Positions 20,148 through 28,337 of a stretch of DNA of 64,000 bases are shown piece by piece (the first letter of the stretch is position 1; every line of letters begins with the position of its first letter). The DNA is from Micromonospora sp. NBC_01699. Lineage in GTDB: Bacteria; Actinomycetota; Actinomycetes; Mycobacteriales; Micromonosporaceae. The stretch is from the NCBI RefSeq assembly GCF_036250065.1, contig NZ_CP109199.1:1302001-1366000 (forward strand), in the 5' to 3' direction. The notes beneath the pieces are model-generated. The model was not told the DNA's origin, made no database searches, and worked only from the letters and a program-made list of their open reading frames with translations. The position numbers and the translations under genes were made by a program.

Positions 20148-21205
20148 GCCTTCGTCCCCTCGTCGGTGGTGGCCGCCGCGTCCCCGCCGCCCACGGTGGA
20201 ACCGAGTTCTATCTGCGCCGCCGGACCGTCGTGGTCCCAGTCCGCGCGCTGCGGCAGCACCGAGTCGTCCACCTGCTTCGGCGCCCCGGGATGCGGCAGG
20301 GTGCCGGTGAGTTCGAGGAAGACGCTCTCCAGGTCCGGGGTGAGCGGGGTCAGCTCGCGTACCCAGAGGTCCTGCTCGCCCAGGACGCGGGTGAGCGCGG
20401 CCGGATCGGTCACCCCGCTCACCACCAGGTGGTCCGGGTACGTGACCACGTCGTGCCCGGTCGCCGTGACCAGCTCGGTGGCGCGGGCCTGGTCGTCGAC
20501 CCGTACCAGATATTCGCCCCGGTCGAAGCCGGCCAGCACCTCGCCGACGGTCCCGGCGGTGACCCGCCGGCCGCGCGAAATGATCGTCACGTGGTCGCAG
20601 ATGAGCTGAATCTCGGCCAGGATGTGGCTGGAGACCAGCACGGTGACCCCGGCCGCGGCCAGATCCCGGACCAGGTCGCGCATCTCCCGGATCCCGGCCG
20701 GGTCGAGCCCGTTCGCCGGCTCGTCCAGGACCAGCAGCTCCGGACCCTTGAGCAGGGCGGAGGCGACCGCCAGCCGCTGCTTCATACCGAGCGAGTAACC
20801 CTTGACCCGGTCCTCGGCACGGTCCCGCAGGCCGACCCGTTCGAGCACCTCGTCCACCCGGATCGGCTCCACCCCGCCGGCCGTGGCGAGCAGCCGCAGC
20901 GTGCGCCGGCCGGTGAAGTTGCCGAAGAACTGTGGGCTTTCCACGATCGCGCCGAACCGGGGCGCGACCACGGGCAGCCGCTCGGGCGCCGGTTCGCCGA
21001 GCACCAGCATCCGGCCGGCGTCGGCCCGGACCAGGCCGAGCAGCGTACGCAGGGTGGTCGTCTTGCCCGATCCGTTCGGTCCCAGAAAGCCGTGCACCTG
21101 TCCGGCCTCGACCAGCATGTCGAAGCCGTCGAGCGCGACCCGAGCATCGCCCCGCAGGTTGCGGAAGCTCTTGCGCAGCCCCGCTATCTCGATGACCGCG
21201 CTCAC
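20144..21205 (-). CDS. ABC transporter ATP-binding protein (partner of the ABC-2 permease)
   Basis: A 353-aa ATPase that energises the adjacent permease. Walker A is GPNGSGKTT, the signature is YSLGMKQRLAVA, Walker B is LLVLDEPANGLDP, and an H-loop SSHILAE follows. About 60 residues after the DrrA-like C-terminal region are acidic and low-complexity. The GTG at 21205 is chosen because GAGGGGG lies six bases upstream and homologues start just before SAVIEIAGLRKSF. A frame open to 21277 adds an arginine-rich leader with no support. It is the first gene of the exporter operon, divergent from another ABC ATPase. Confidence 0.9.
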   Translation of the reverse strand: MSAVIEIAGLRKSFRNLRGDARVALDGFDMLVEAGQVHGFLGPNGSGKTTTLRTLLGLVRADAGRMLVLGEPAPERLPVVAPRFGAIVESPQFFGNFTGRRTLRLLATAGGVEPIRVDEVLERVGLRDRAEDRVKGYSLGMKQRLAVASALLKGPELLVLDEPANGLDPAGIREMRDLVRDLAAAGVTVLVSSHILAEIQLICDHVTIISRGRRVTAGTVGEVLAGFDRGEYLVRVDDQARATELVTATGHDVVTYPDHLVVSGVTDPAALTRVLGEQDLWVRELTPLTPDLESVFLELTGTLPHPGAPKQVDDSVLPQRADWDHDGPAAQIELGSTVGGGDAAATTDEGTKA

Positions 21206-21335
21206 GCGACCCCCTCGCCGCGTCCGCCCATGTGGACCTCCGGTCCGTTCAGCGTGATCAATGACACGGCGCCCCACCTTACGGGGAGGGTGCCGTCCGT
21301 GGGGGGCGGTGCGGGGTGCGTGGTTGGATGGACCG

Positions 21336-22187
21336 GTGCCTACTGACCTGGTTCACAACGTCGCCGGTGCCGCTGCCGCCGGCCCGACCCCGAGTCCGGC
21401 CGACGACGACCTGGTGATCGATCTCGCCGGGGTGAACGTGGTCCGCACCGGTGCGTACCTGCTGCGGGACCTGAGCTGGCGGGTGGAACTGGACGAGCGC
21501 TGGGTGGTGCTCGGCCCGAACGGCGCGGGCAAGACCACGCTGCTCAACCTGGCCGGCGGCCGGTCGCACCCGACCAGCGGCACGGTGCACGTGCTGGGCG
21601 AGCGGGTCGGCCGGACCGACCTGGCCGAGTTGCGGACCCGGATCGGCCTCACCACCGCCGGCCTGGCCGAGCGGATCCCGGCCGAGGAGTCCGTACGCGA
21701 CGTGGTGCTGACCGCGGCCTGGTCGGTGGTCGGCCGGTGGCGGGAGAGCTACGACGCGGTGGACGAGGCGCGGGCGCGGGCGCTGCTGGACCAGTTCGGT
21801 GTCGCCGGGCTGGCCGACCGGCGCTATGGCACCCTGTCCGAGGGGGAGCGCAAGCGGGTGCAGATCGCCCGTGCCCTGATGACCGATCCCGAGTTGCTGC
21901 TGCTCGACGAGCCGGCGGCCGGGTTGGATCTGGGTGGGCGCGAGGACCTGGTCGGCCGGTTGGCCCGGCTGGCCCGGGACCCGGACGCCCCGGCGCTGGT
22001 GCTGATCACCCATCACGTGGAGGAGATCCCGCCGGGCTTCACCCACGCGCTGCTGCTGCGCGAGGGCGGCATCGTGGCACAGGGCCTGGTCGGTGACACC
22101 ATCACCGCCGACAACCTGTCTCGTACGTTCGGGCTGAACCTCACCGTCGAGCGCTCCGGTGACCGTTTCACCGCCCGCGCCGCCTGA
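21336..22187 (+). CDS. Orphan ABC transporter ATP-binding protein
   Basis: A 283-aa single-domain ATPase with Walker A GPNGAGKTT, signature LSEGERKRVQIA, Walker B LLLLDEPAAGLDL and H-loop LITHHVEEI. No permease gene is adjacent on the same strand, so the partner is elsewhere or the protein acts without one. It resembles ModF/YlmA-type cytoplasmic ABC proteins seen alone in actinobacterial genomes. The GTG at 21336 precedes a ~25-residue flexible leader; an ORF beginning at 21261 overlaps promoter sequence. It is divergent from the exporter operon across about 130 bp. Confidence 0.82.
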   Translation: MPTDLVHNVAGAAAAGPTPSPADDDLVIDLAGVNVVRTGAYLLRDLSWRVELDERWVVLGPNGAGKTTLLNLAGGRSHPTSGTVHVLGERVGRTDLAELRTRIGLTTAGLAERIPAEESVRDVVLTAAWSVVGRWRESYDAVDEARARALLDQFGVAGLADRRYGTLSEGERKRVQIARALMTDPELLLLDEPAAGLDLGGREDLVGRLARLARDPDAPALVLITHHVEEIPPGFTHALLLREGGIVAQGLVGDTITADNLSRTFGLNLTVERSGDRFTARAA

Positions 22188-22216
22188 TCCCGTACAGCCG
22201 ACTTCCCCGCCGAATC

Positions 22217-22249
22217 GACGACGCTTGCCAAATATGGACAAGTGTCGTC
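22217..22249. repeat. Inverted repeat between the ABC gene and the GH5 promoter
   Basis: Arms GACGACGCTTG (22217-22227) and CAAGTGTCGTC (22239-22249) pair at 10 of 11 positions around an 11-nt AT-rich centre. It lies 29 bp after the ABC stop and immediately before the GH5 -35 box, so it could terminate the ABC transcript or serve as an operator. Confidence 0.5.
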
Positions 22250-22252
22250 ATG

Positions 22253-22281
22253 TTGACTCTACTGTTAATTAAATTTACTGT
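22253..22281 (+). promoter_or_regulatory. GH5 promoter with 15-nt motif (copy C)
   Basis: TTGACT (22253-22258), a 17-bp spacer and TACTGT (22276-22281) form a good vegetative promoter 51 bp before the GH5 ATG. GTTAATTAAATTTAC (22264-22278) overlaps the spacer and the -10 box, the right place for a repressor. It matches copies A and B at 7136 and 16092. Confidence 0.6.
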
Positions 22282-22331
22282 TCCTTCATCGATACGTGTC
22301 GTCCTATCGATCCGATCGTCAGGGGAACAGG

Positions 22332-23963
22332 ATGAACAGATTCCGTCGGCTGGTGACGCTGGTGTCCGCCACCGCGCTGGCCGTGACCTGCGCCGTACTC
22401 GTCGCGCCGGGCGCGTACGCGGCGACCGCCAGCTTCACCAAGACCCAGGACTGGGGCAGCGGCTACGAGGCCCTGTTCACCGTACGCAACAACACGGCTA
22501 CCGCGATCACGAGTTGGCGGGTCGAGTTCGACCTCGCCGTCGGCTCCACCATCGGCAGCTCCTGGGACGCCACCCGGACCAGCTCCGGTGACCACCACAG
22601 CTTCGGCAACGTGTCCTGGAACGGCACCCTCGCCGCCGGTGCCAGCACCACCTTCGGCTTCACCGTCGCCGGCACCGGCACCCCGACCAACTGCACGGTG
22701 AACGGCACCTCCTGTGCCGGCGGCGGTGGCGGCGGCGACACCCAGCCACCGACCGTGCCCGGCAACCTACGTAGCACCTCGGTCACCTCGACCAGCGTCT
22801 CGCTCGCCTGGAACGCCGCCACCGACAACACCGCCGTGACCGGCTACGACATCTACCGGGGCGGGACCCTCGCGACCACGGTCACCGGCACCAGCGGCAC
22901 CGTCGGCGGGCTGGCCGCGTCGACCGCGTACAGCTTCACGGTCCGCGCCCGCGACGCCGCCGGCAACCTGTCGGCGGCGAGCAACCAGGTCAGCGCGACC
23001 ACCGCCCCCGGTGGTGGCGGCGGCACCACCCCGGCGGCGATCAACGGCCAGCTCCGGGTCTGCGGCACCAAGCTCTGCAACCGGTACGGTCGCCCGATCC
23101 AGCTGCGCGGCATGAGCACCCACGGCATCCAGTGGTACGCCCAGTGTGTCAACAACAACTCCCTCGACGCGCTCGCCAACGACTGGCGCGCCGACGTGCT
23201 GCGCATCTCCATGTACATCCAGGAGGACGGTTACGAGACCGACCCGCGCGGCTTCACCGACCGGGTGCACGACTACATCGAGCGGGCCACCGCCCGTGGC
23301 CTCTATGCCATCGTCGACTGGCACATGCTCACCCCCGGCGACCCGAACTTCAACCTGAGCCGGGCCCGCACCTTCTTCACCGAGATCGCCAGCCGCCACA
23401 AGGACAAGACCAACATCCTGTACGAGGTGGCCAACGAGCCGAACGGCGTCGGCTGGCCGGCGATCAAGTCGTACGCCGAGCAGATCATCCCGGTGATCCG
23501 GGCCCAGGACCCCGACGGTGTGGTGCTGGTCGGCACCCGTGCCTGGTCCTCGCTCGGCCTTTCCGACGGTGCCAGCGAGACCGAGGTGGTCAACAACCCG
23601 GTCAACGCCACCAACATCATGTACACCTTCCACTTCTACGCCGCCTCGCACGGGGCGTCGTACCTCAACGCGCTGTCGCGGGCCGCCGACCGGATCCCGA
23701 TGTTCGTCACCGAGTTCGGCACCCAGACCGCCTCCGGCGACGGTGCGAACAACTTCACCCAGGCGCAGGCGTACCTCGACCTGATGGCGACCAAGCAGAT
23801 CAGCTGGGTGAACTGGAACTTCTCCGACGACTTCCGCTCCGGCGCCGTCTTCAACACCGGCACCTGCAACGGCACCACCTACACCGGCACCACAGTGCTG
23901 AAGCCCGCCGGCATCTGGATCCGCGACCGCACCCGCACCCCCGACACCTTCCCCACCACCTAA
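22332..23963 (+). CDS. Secreted cellulase: CBM2, Fn3 and GH5 domains
   Basis: A 543-aa secreted endoglucanase-type enzyme cutting beta-1,4-glucan. A signal peptide (residues 1-31, ending GAYAA) precedes a family 2 cellulose-binding module (~32-137) with exposed tryptophans (DWGSGYEALF, SWRVEF, VSWNGTL). A Gly6 linker, a fibronectin type III domain (~143-228, TVPGNLRSTSVTS), a second glycine linker and the GH5 catalytic domain (~240-535) follow. VANEPNG contains the acid/base glutamate and FVTEFGT the nucleophile. The start is set by AGGGG upstream and by the signal peptide. Its promoter carries the motif shared with the ROK gene. Confidence 0.93.
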   Translation: MNRFRRLVTLVSATALAVTCAVLVAPGAYAATASFTKTQDWGSGYEALFTVRNNTATAITSWRVEFDLAVGSTIGSSWDATRTSSGDHHSFGNVSWNGTLAAGASTTFGFTVAGTGTPTNCTVNGTSCAGGGGGGDTQPPTVPGNLRSTSVTSTSVSLAWNAATDNTAVTGYDIYRGGTLATTVTGTSGTVGGLAASTAYSFTVRARDAAGNLSAASNQVSATTAPGGGGGTTPAAINGQLRVCGTKLCNRYGRPIQLRGMSTHGIQWYAQCVNNNSLDALANDWRADVLRISMYIQEDGYETDPRGFTDRVHDYIERATARGLYAIVDWHMLTPGDPNFNLSRARTFFTEIASRHKDKTNILYEVANEPNGVGWPAIKSYAEQIIPVIRAQDPDGVVLVGTRAWSSLGLSDGASETEVVNNPVNATNIMYTFHFYAASHGASYLNALSRAADRIPMFVTEFGTQTASGDGANNFTQAQAYLDLMATKQISWVNWNFSDDFRSGAVFNTGTCNGTTYTGTTVLKPAGIWIRDRTRTPDTFPTT

Positions 23964-23999
23964 CCCCCACCCCCACCCCCCCACCCCCCCACCCCAGGT

Positions 24000-24059
24000 G
24001 TTGATCATGAAGTTAGCGACGGTTTCGGGCCCGAAACCGTCGCTAACTTCATGATCAAC
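24000..24059. repeat. Intergenic palindromic element P3: 60-bp perfect palindrome
   Basis: Arms of 30 nt (24000-24029 and 24030-24059) are exactly complementary with no spacer. The outer arm reads GTTGATCATGAAGTTAGCG, the same 19 nt as element P5 at 46878. It sits between the convergent GH5 and LLM genes, preceded by a C-rich tract (23964-23996) and followed by a G-rich one. Confidence 0.97.
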
Positions 24060-24077
24060 GGGGAGGGGTCGGGCGGG

Positions 24078-25052
24078 TCAGGGGAGGAGGGGGAGGAGGT
24101 GTTCGGCGGCTAGGGTGATTTGGGTTACCGCTAGGTGGGGGTCGTTGGGGGGAATGAGGATGAGCGAGTCGGCGGAGGCGTTGGCCAGGGCGGTTATCGA
24201 GGCGGCGCACTGCTGGGGGGTACCGGCTATCGCGAAGCGGTCCACGTAGCTCTCCGGGAGAGCCTGCGCCAGGGCGTCCACCTCGGGGTGGGCGGCCACC
24301 AGGGCGGCAATCTCGTCGGCCAGGTCGTCGTCGGCGGCGGTCAGCGGCGGGCCGCCGACGAACCGGCCGGCGATCGCGCGGCGGGCGTTCGACCGGTCGG
24401 AGTCGTAGTCGAGGAAACCGTAGACGGTCAGCCGGTGCGGGTCGTCCTGCCGGCCGGCGTCGGTACGGCCGGCGTCGATCAGGTCCCGCGCCCAGCGCAG
24501 GTACGCCGGGCTCGCGCACTCGGCCAGGATCGTGCCGTCGGCCACCTGCCCGGACAGTCGCAGTGACCGGGCACCGCGTACGCCGGTCGAGATCGGGGGC
24601 GGTTCGGTCGGCGGGAACGCGAGCTTGACGTTGTCCAGCTTGGCGTACTGACCGTCGACGGTGACCGTCTCGCCGGCCAGCAGGGCGCGTACGGCGGTGA
24701 CCGTCTCGCCGAGCACCGCCAGTGAGGACGGGTGGTGGGCGCCGACCTGGCGTACCCAGTCCGGCATGCCGTGGCCGAAGCCGGGCAGGATCCGGCCGGG
24801 GAAGAGCCGTTCCAGGTTGCTCAGCTCCATCGCGGCCAGGGCGGGATTACGGAACGCGGCGGGCAGGATGCCGATGCCGATCCTGAGCGTCTCGGTGACC
24901 GAGGCGGCGACCGCGGCGGCCGACACCGCCCCGGTGAAGAAGCAGTCCTCGACCACCCAGAGCTCGTCGTAGCCGAGCCGTTCCACCAGCCGGGCGTACG
25001 CCGGAAGCTGCTCCGGTGGGCTGTCGCAGCGGTACATCACTCCGATTGCCAT
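24078..25052 (-). CDS. LLM class F420-dependent oxidoreductase
   Basis: A 324-aa luciferase-like TIM-barrel oxidoreductase, of the type that uses coenzyme F420 in actinobacteria. Characteristic segments are GYDELWVVEDCFFTG near the start, RIGIGILPAAFRNPA, LSNLERLFPGRILPGFGHG and a C-terminal GTPQQCAASITALAN. The substrate is unknown. The ATG at 25052 begins MAIGVMYRC; another ATG nine bases upstream is equally in frame but lies directly on the GGGG that would serve as ribosome site. It converges on the GH5 gene across palindrome P3. Confidence 0.87.
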   Translation of the reverse strand: MAIGVMYRCDSPPEQLPAYARLVERLGYDELWVVEDCFFTGAVSAAAVAASVTETLRIGIGILPAAFRNPALAAMELSNLERLFPGRILPGFGHGMPDWVRQVGAHHPSSLAVLGETVTAVRALLAGETVTVDGQYAKLDNVKLAFPPTEPPPISTGVRGARSLRLSGQVADGTILAECASPAYLRWARDLIDAGRTDAGRQDDPHRLTVYGFLDYDSDRSNARRAIAGRFVGGPPLTAADDDLADEIAALVAAHPEVDALAQALPESYVDRFAIAGTPQQCAASITALANASADSLILIPPNDPHLAVTQITLAAEHLLPLLP

Positions 25053-25107
25053 GTTTCCCATCCCCGGCAGCCTGCCAGAAAACGGTCCCACCCGCCGCAT
25101 CTAGACT

Positions 25108-25200
25108 CGGGATCCGGGGTCGAGCGGACCGGAGTCGGACGAGCCGGATCCGGAGCGACCGGACCGGAGTCGAGCGGGCCCGTGCCCGACCGGGCGTGCC
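25108..25200. repeat. Imprecise direct repeats between the LLM and ribokinase genes
   Basis: The core GGACCGGAGTCG occurs twice (around 25127 and 25163), with further GGATCCGG and CGTGCCCGAC pairs. The repeats fill the divergent intergenic region. No promoter could be recognised inside them. Confidence 0.5.
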
Positions 25201-25221
25201 CGACGCTGCCAGGAGGTGTGT

Positions 25222-26139
25222 ATGAACCGGCCCCGGGTTGTCGTCGTCGGCAGCGCCAACATGGATCTGGTCGCCATGACGCCGGTGCTGCCCGCCGCCG
25301 GGGAGACGGTGCTCGGCACCGATTTTGTGATGGTGCCCGGCGGCAAGGGCGCCAACCAGGCGATCGCCGCCACCCGTGCCGGTGCGTCCGGCGTCTTCCT
25401 CGGCGCGATCGGCTCGGACTCGTTCGGCGTGACGCTCAAGGCCCGGATCGCCGCCTCCGGCGTCGACACAGGTCAACTGCGCGTGGTGTACGGCGCCTCC
25501 GGTGTCGCGGTGGTCACCGTCGACGCCGCCGGGGAGAACACGGTGGTGGTCGCGCCGGGCGCGAACGCCGCGTTCACCGGGCTGACCGAACCGGAGCTTT
25601 CCGCCGTACGCCGGGCGGACGTGCTGGTCGCGCAGCTGGAGATCCCGCTCGAAACGGTGCTCGAAGCGGCCCGTGCGGCCCGTGCGGCCGGCACCCGGGT
25701 GGTGCTGAACGCCGCCCCGGCCCGGGAACTCCCGGCCGAGCTGCTCGGGCTGGTGGACCTGCTCGTGGTCAACGAGGGTGAGGCGCTGGCGATCAGCGGG
25801 GTCGGGCGGGAGGATCCGGGAGCGCTGCTGGCTGCCGTACCCCGGGCGGTCCTGACCCTCGGCGCGGCCGGTGCCTGGTACGGCGACCGGGACGGCACCG
25901 ACGCCCGCATCCCGGCGTTCCCGATCGACGCGGTCGACTCGACCGGGGCCGGGGACGCCTTCACCGGCGCGCTCGCCGTGGCCTGGGGCGAGGGGCGGGA
26001 CCTGGTCGACGCGGTCCGCTGGGCCTGTGCCGCCGGTGCGGCCTGCGCCCGTCAGGTCGGCGCCTCCGCCTCGCTGCCCCGCCGGGACGAGATCGACACC
26101 CTGTACGCCACTGGCGCGGGGTCAGATCCGACGGCTTGA
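25222..26139 (+). CDS. rbsK: Ribokinase
   Basis: Phosphorylates D-ribose at O5 using ATP. The 305-aa protein shows PfkB-family motifs: GSANMDLVA at the N-terminus, GGKGANQAIAATRAG (signature 1) and DSTGAGDAFTGALAVA (signature 2) with the catalytic aspartate. VVNEGEA and LTLGAAGA are the expected nucleotide-site segments. AGGAGG lies five bases before the ATG at 25222. No ribose transporter is adjacent, so it may salvage ribose released from nucleosides. It stands upstream of the YccF gene with a 22-bp gap and may be cotranscribed with it. Confidence 0.9.
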   Translation: MNRPRVVVVGSANMDLVAMTPVLPAAGETVLGTDFVMVPGGKGANQAIAATRAGASGVFLGAIGSDSFGVTLKARIAASGVDTGQLRVVYGASGVAVVTVDAAGENTVVVAPGANAAFTGLTEPELSAVRRADVLVAQLEIPLETVLEAARAARAAGTRVVLNAAPARELPAELLGLVDLLVVNEGEALAISGVGREDPGALLAAVPRAVLTLGAAGAWYGDRDGTDARIPAFPIDAVDSTGAGDAFTGALAVAWGEGRDLVDAVRWACAAGAACARQVGASASLPRRDEIDTLYATGAGSDPTA

Positions 26140-26161
26140 GTACGGTGGGCACTATGAGGGC

Positions 26162-26569
26162 ATGGTGCGTTTCATCCTCAATATCCTCTGGCTCATCTTC
26201 GGCAGCGGTTTCGTGCTCGCCATCGGGTACGGCATCGCGGCGCTGATCTGCTTCGCGCTGGTCGTGACGATCCCGTTCGGGGTGGCGTCGCTGCGGCTGG
26301 CCTACTACTCCCTCTGGCCGTTCGGTCGGACGCTCACCCCGAAGCCCGGCGCGGGGCTGGGATCGGGCCTGGCGAACGTCCTCTGGGTCGTGCTGGCCGG
26401 TTGGTGGCTGGCGCTGATGCACATCGTGGCCGGCGCGGCGCTCTGCGTGACCATCATCGGGATCCCGTTCGGGATCGCCAACTTCAAGCTCGTACCGGCG
26501 GCGTTCTGGCCGCTCGGGCGTGAGGTGGTCGAGATCGACGACCTGCGGCGTCCGACCGTGGCGGCCTAG
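26162..26569 (+). CDS. YccF domain-containing membrane protein
   Basis: A 135-aa protein with two copies of the YccF (DUF307) repeat. Each has a hydrophobic helix followed by VVTIPFGVASLRLAYYSLWPFGR or the parallel CVTIIGIPFGIANFKLVPAAFWPLGR. The IPFG and (W/F)PLG/FGR elements are diagnostic. The function of the family is unknown. The ATG at 26162 gives a hydrophobic start MVRFILNILW; GAGGG just upstream is very close to it. It may be cotranscribed with ribokinase. Confidence 0.85.
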   Translation: MVRFILNILWLIFGSGFVLAIGYGIAALICFALVVTIPFGVASLRLAYYSLWPFGRTLTPKPGAGLGSGLANVLWVVLAGWWLALMHIVAGAALCVTIIGIPFGIANFKLVPAAFWPLGREVVEIDDLRRPTVAA

Positions 26570-26633
26570 TCGCGATCCGTGACGTCGCGGGGGCCGGCAA
26601 ACCCCTGACAACCCCGGCGTACGCTCGCGCGTC

Positions 26634-27500
26634 ATGAGCGATGGTGGCGGACCCGAGCGGGCGCCGGGCCGGGGTAGGCCACAGTGGACGGTCGTACTGG
26701 TCGCGGTCGTGGCGCTGGTCGCGGTGGGGATCGTCGTCGCGGTGGCGGGACCGACCGGCAGACCGAGCCCGGCGACCGCCCGGCTGGCCCGAAACGCCGT
26801 ACCGACGGTCCCGGCGACCGCCCAGCCCACCACCTCGCCCACCCCGGCCGGCGTCTACGCGGCCCGGCTGCCGCGCTTCCCGGCAGCGCCGACGCCGGAA
26901 CCGGTGACCGTGCCGACCGGTGCCTCGGCCGGCTGGTACTCGCGCATCCCCACCACCCAGCCGGTCGCGTTCATCACCATCGACGACGGCTGGATCAAGC
27001 GGCCGGAGGCACGCCAACTGCTCGCCGAGGCGCGGGTGCCGGCGACCCTGTTCCTCACCGTCAACGCGATCAAGGACAACCCGGACTACTTCCGGCAACT
27101 CCAACTCGCCGCCCCGAACCTGGCGATCGAGGCGCACACCCTGACCCACCAGGGGCTGCGGGGCAAGTCGTACGCGACCCAGCGGCGCGAAATCTGCGGC
27201 TCGGCCGACCAGCTCGCCAGCCTGTACGGCCGCCGCCCGCTACTGTTCCGGCCACCGTTCGGCGAGAAGGACGCCACCACCCTGCGGGCCACCCACGACT
27301 GCGGGCTGAAGGCGGCGTTCTTCTGGACCGAGTCGGTGGACAAGGGCAAGGTGCGCTACCAGGGTGAACACAGGATCCACCCCGGCGACATCATCCTGAT
27401 GCACTTCCGGGAACGGTTCGTCGACGACTTCATCGCCGCGCTGAACGCCATCCACGCCGCCGGGCTGACCCCGGCCGTCCTCGGCGACTACATCCGCTGA
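26634..27500 (+). CDS. Polysaccharide deacetylase (NodB/CE4), membrane-anchored
   Basis: A 288-aa carbohydrate esterase family 4 protein that probably deacetylates N-acetylglucosamine units of peptidoglycan or chitin-like polymers. A single N-terminal membrane helix (residues ~18-39) anchors it outside, followed by a Pro/Thr-rich stalk. Catalytic motifs are ITIDDGW (TFDDG-like), HTLTHQ (the HxxxH zinc pair), FRPPFGE and DIILMHF, the last with the conserved His of motif 5. The ATG at 26634 is followed by a short cytoplasmic segment. It is transcribed alone. Confidence 0.87.
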   Translation: MSDGGGPERAPGRGRPQWTVVLVAVVALVAVGIVVAVAGPTGRPSPATARLARNAVPTVPATAQPTTSPTPAGVYAARLPRFPAAPTPEPVTVPTGASAGWYSRIPTTQPVAFITIDDGWIKRPEARQLLAEARVPATLFLTVNAIKDNPDYFRQLQLAAPNLAIEAHTLTHQGLRGKSYATQRREICGSADQLASLYGRRPLLFRPPFGEKDATTLRATHDCGLKAAFFWTESVDKGKVRYQGEHRIHPGDIILMHFRERFVDDFIAALNAIHAAGLTPAVLGDYIR

Positions 27501-27532
27501 CACGGCCGCGCAGCGATGTGATCAGCCCTGGC

Positions 27533-28237
27533 TCAGCCCTCGTCGGACGACCGGCCCTCGCCCCGTCGGCGGAGCATGGCCAGGCCCGGGATGCCGGCGA
27601 TGGCGAGCTTGAGGTCGCGGGTCACGTTGAGCAGGTCGTGGATGTCCGGGCCGACCCGGTCCAGGGTGGCGAGGATCGGCAGTACGTCGGCGGTCAGGTG
27701 CCCGGTCAGCTTGGGCAGCTCGTCAACCAGGCGGATCGCCGCGTCGACCTCCTCCGCGGTGAGCTGCTCGACAAACCGGCTCGCCATCGGCGCACCCTTG
27801 CGCAGCGTCACCGCGTACGCGGTGAGCAGTTCGTCGGCGGTACCCATGGTGACCTCGGCTCGGGCCATCGTGGCCGCCGCCCGGCCGGCGACGAGTTCCG
27901 CCTCGGCGACCAGCACGGCCGCCGCCGCCGCGACCCGGGTCGCCTCCTCGATCGGGGCGGCGGCGCGGGCGCTGAGCGTCTGGACCTGCTCGACGGTCTT
28001 CTCGGCCGAGCCGACGATCCGCTCGGTACGTTCCAGCGTCGACTCCATCCGGTCCAGCGCCGTCTCCACCCGGTCCAGCACGGTGCCGACCCGGCGTACC
28101 AGCTCCTCGGCACCGTCGAGCACGCCGATCGCGCGGGCGGGTAGGCCGACGAGGGTGGTCGCGGCGTCGGCGGCCTGACCGACGGCGAATCTGGTCAGGG
28201 CGAGCAGGGCGGCGGGCCGGGGGAGGGGGAGCACCAT
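27533..28237 (-). CDS. Coiled-coil protein of unknown function
   Basis: A 234-aa protein I cannot assign to a characterised family. Residues ~45-150 are alanine- and glutamate-rich with heptad-like spacing (VLDRVETALDRMESTLERTERI), suggesting a long coiled coil. The N-terminus (LPRPAALLALTRFAVGQAADA) is amphipathic, and the C-terminus has KLAIAGIPGLAML followed by basic RRR. No signal peptide or transmembrane segment is clear. Homologues in Micromonosporaceae are sometimes labelled with unrelated enzyme names, which the sequence does not support. It converges on the deacetylase gene. Confidence 0.65.
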   Translation of the reverse strand: MVLPLPRPAALLALTRFAVGQAADAATTLVGLPARAIGVLDGAEELVRRVGTVLDRVETALDRMESTLERTERIVGSAEKTVEQVQTLSARAAAPIEEATRVAAAAAVLVAEAELVAGRAAATMARAEVTMGTADELLTAYAVTLRKGAPMASRFVEQLTAEEVDAAIRLVDELPKLTGHLTADVLPILATLDRVGPDIHDLLNVTRDLKLAIAGIPGLAMLRRRGEGRSSDEG

Positions 28238-28337
28238 GCCGCAATTGTGCGTCGTCCGATCGAGCGACGCCGGATCGAGTGACGCCCGGCCGGTGCGACC
28301 CGTGGGCGATCTCCGGCGGGCGTAGCGGTGGTACGCC

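Noticed and set aside
24000-24059. Simple rho-independent terminator
   Set aside because: No T-tract, no loop, far longer than needed, and the arm is repeated at another locus. Termination may be a side effect.
27533-28237. Naming the coiled-coil protein as a RuBisCO-like enzyme
   Set aside because: Such names circulate for homologues, but no RuBisCO active-site motif is present.
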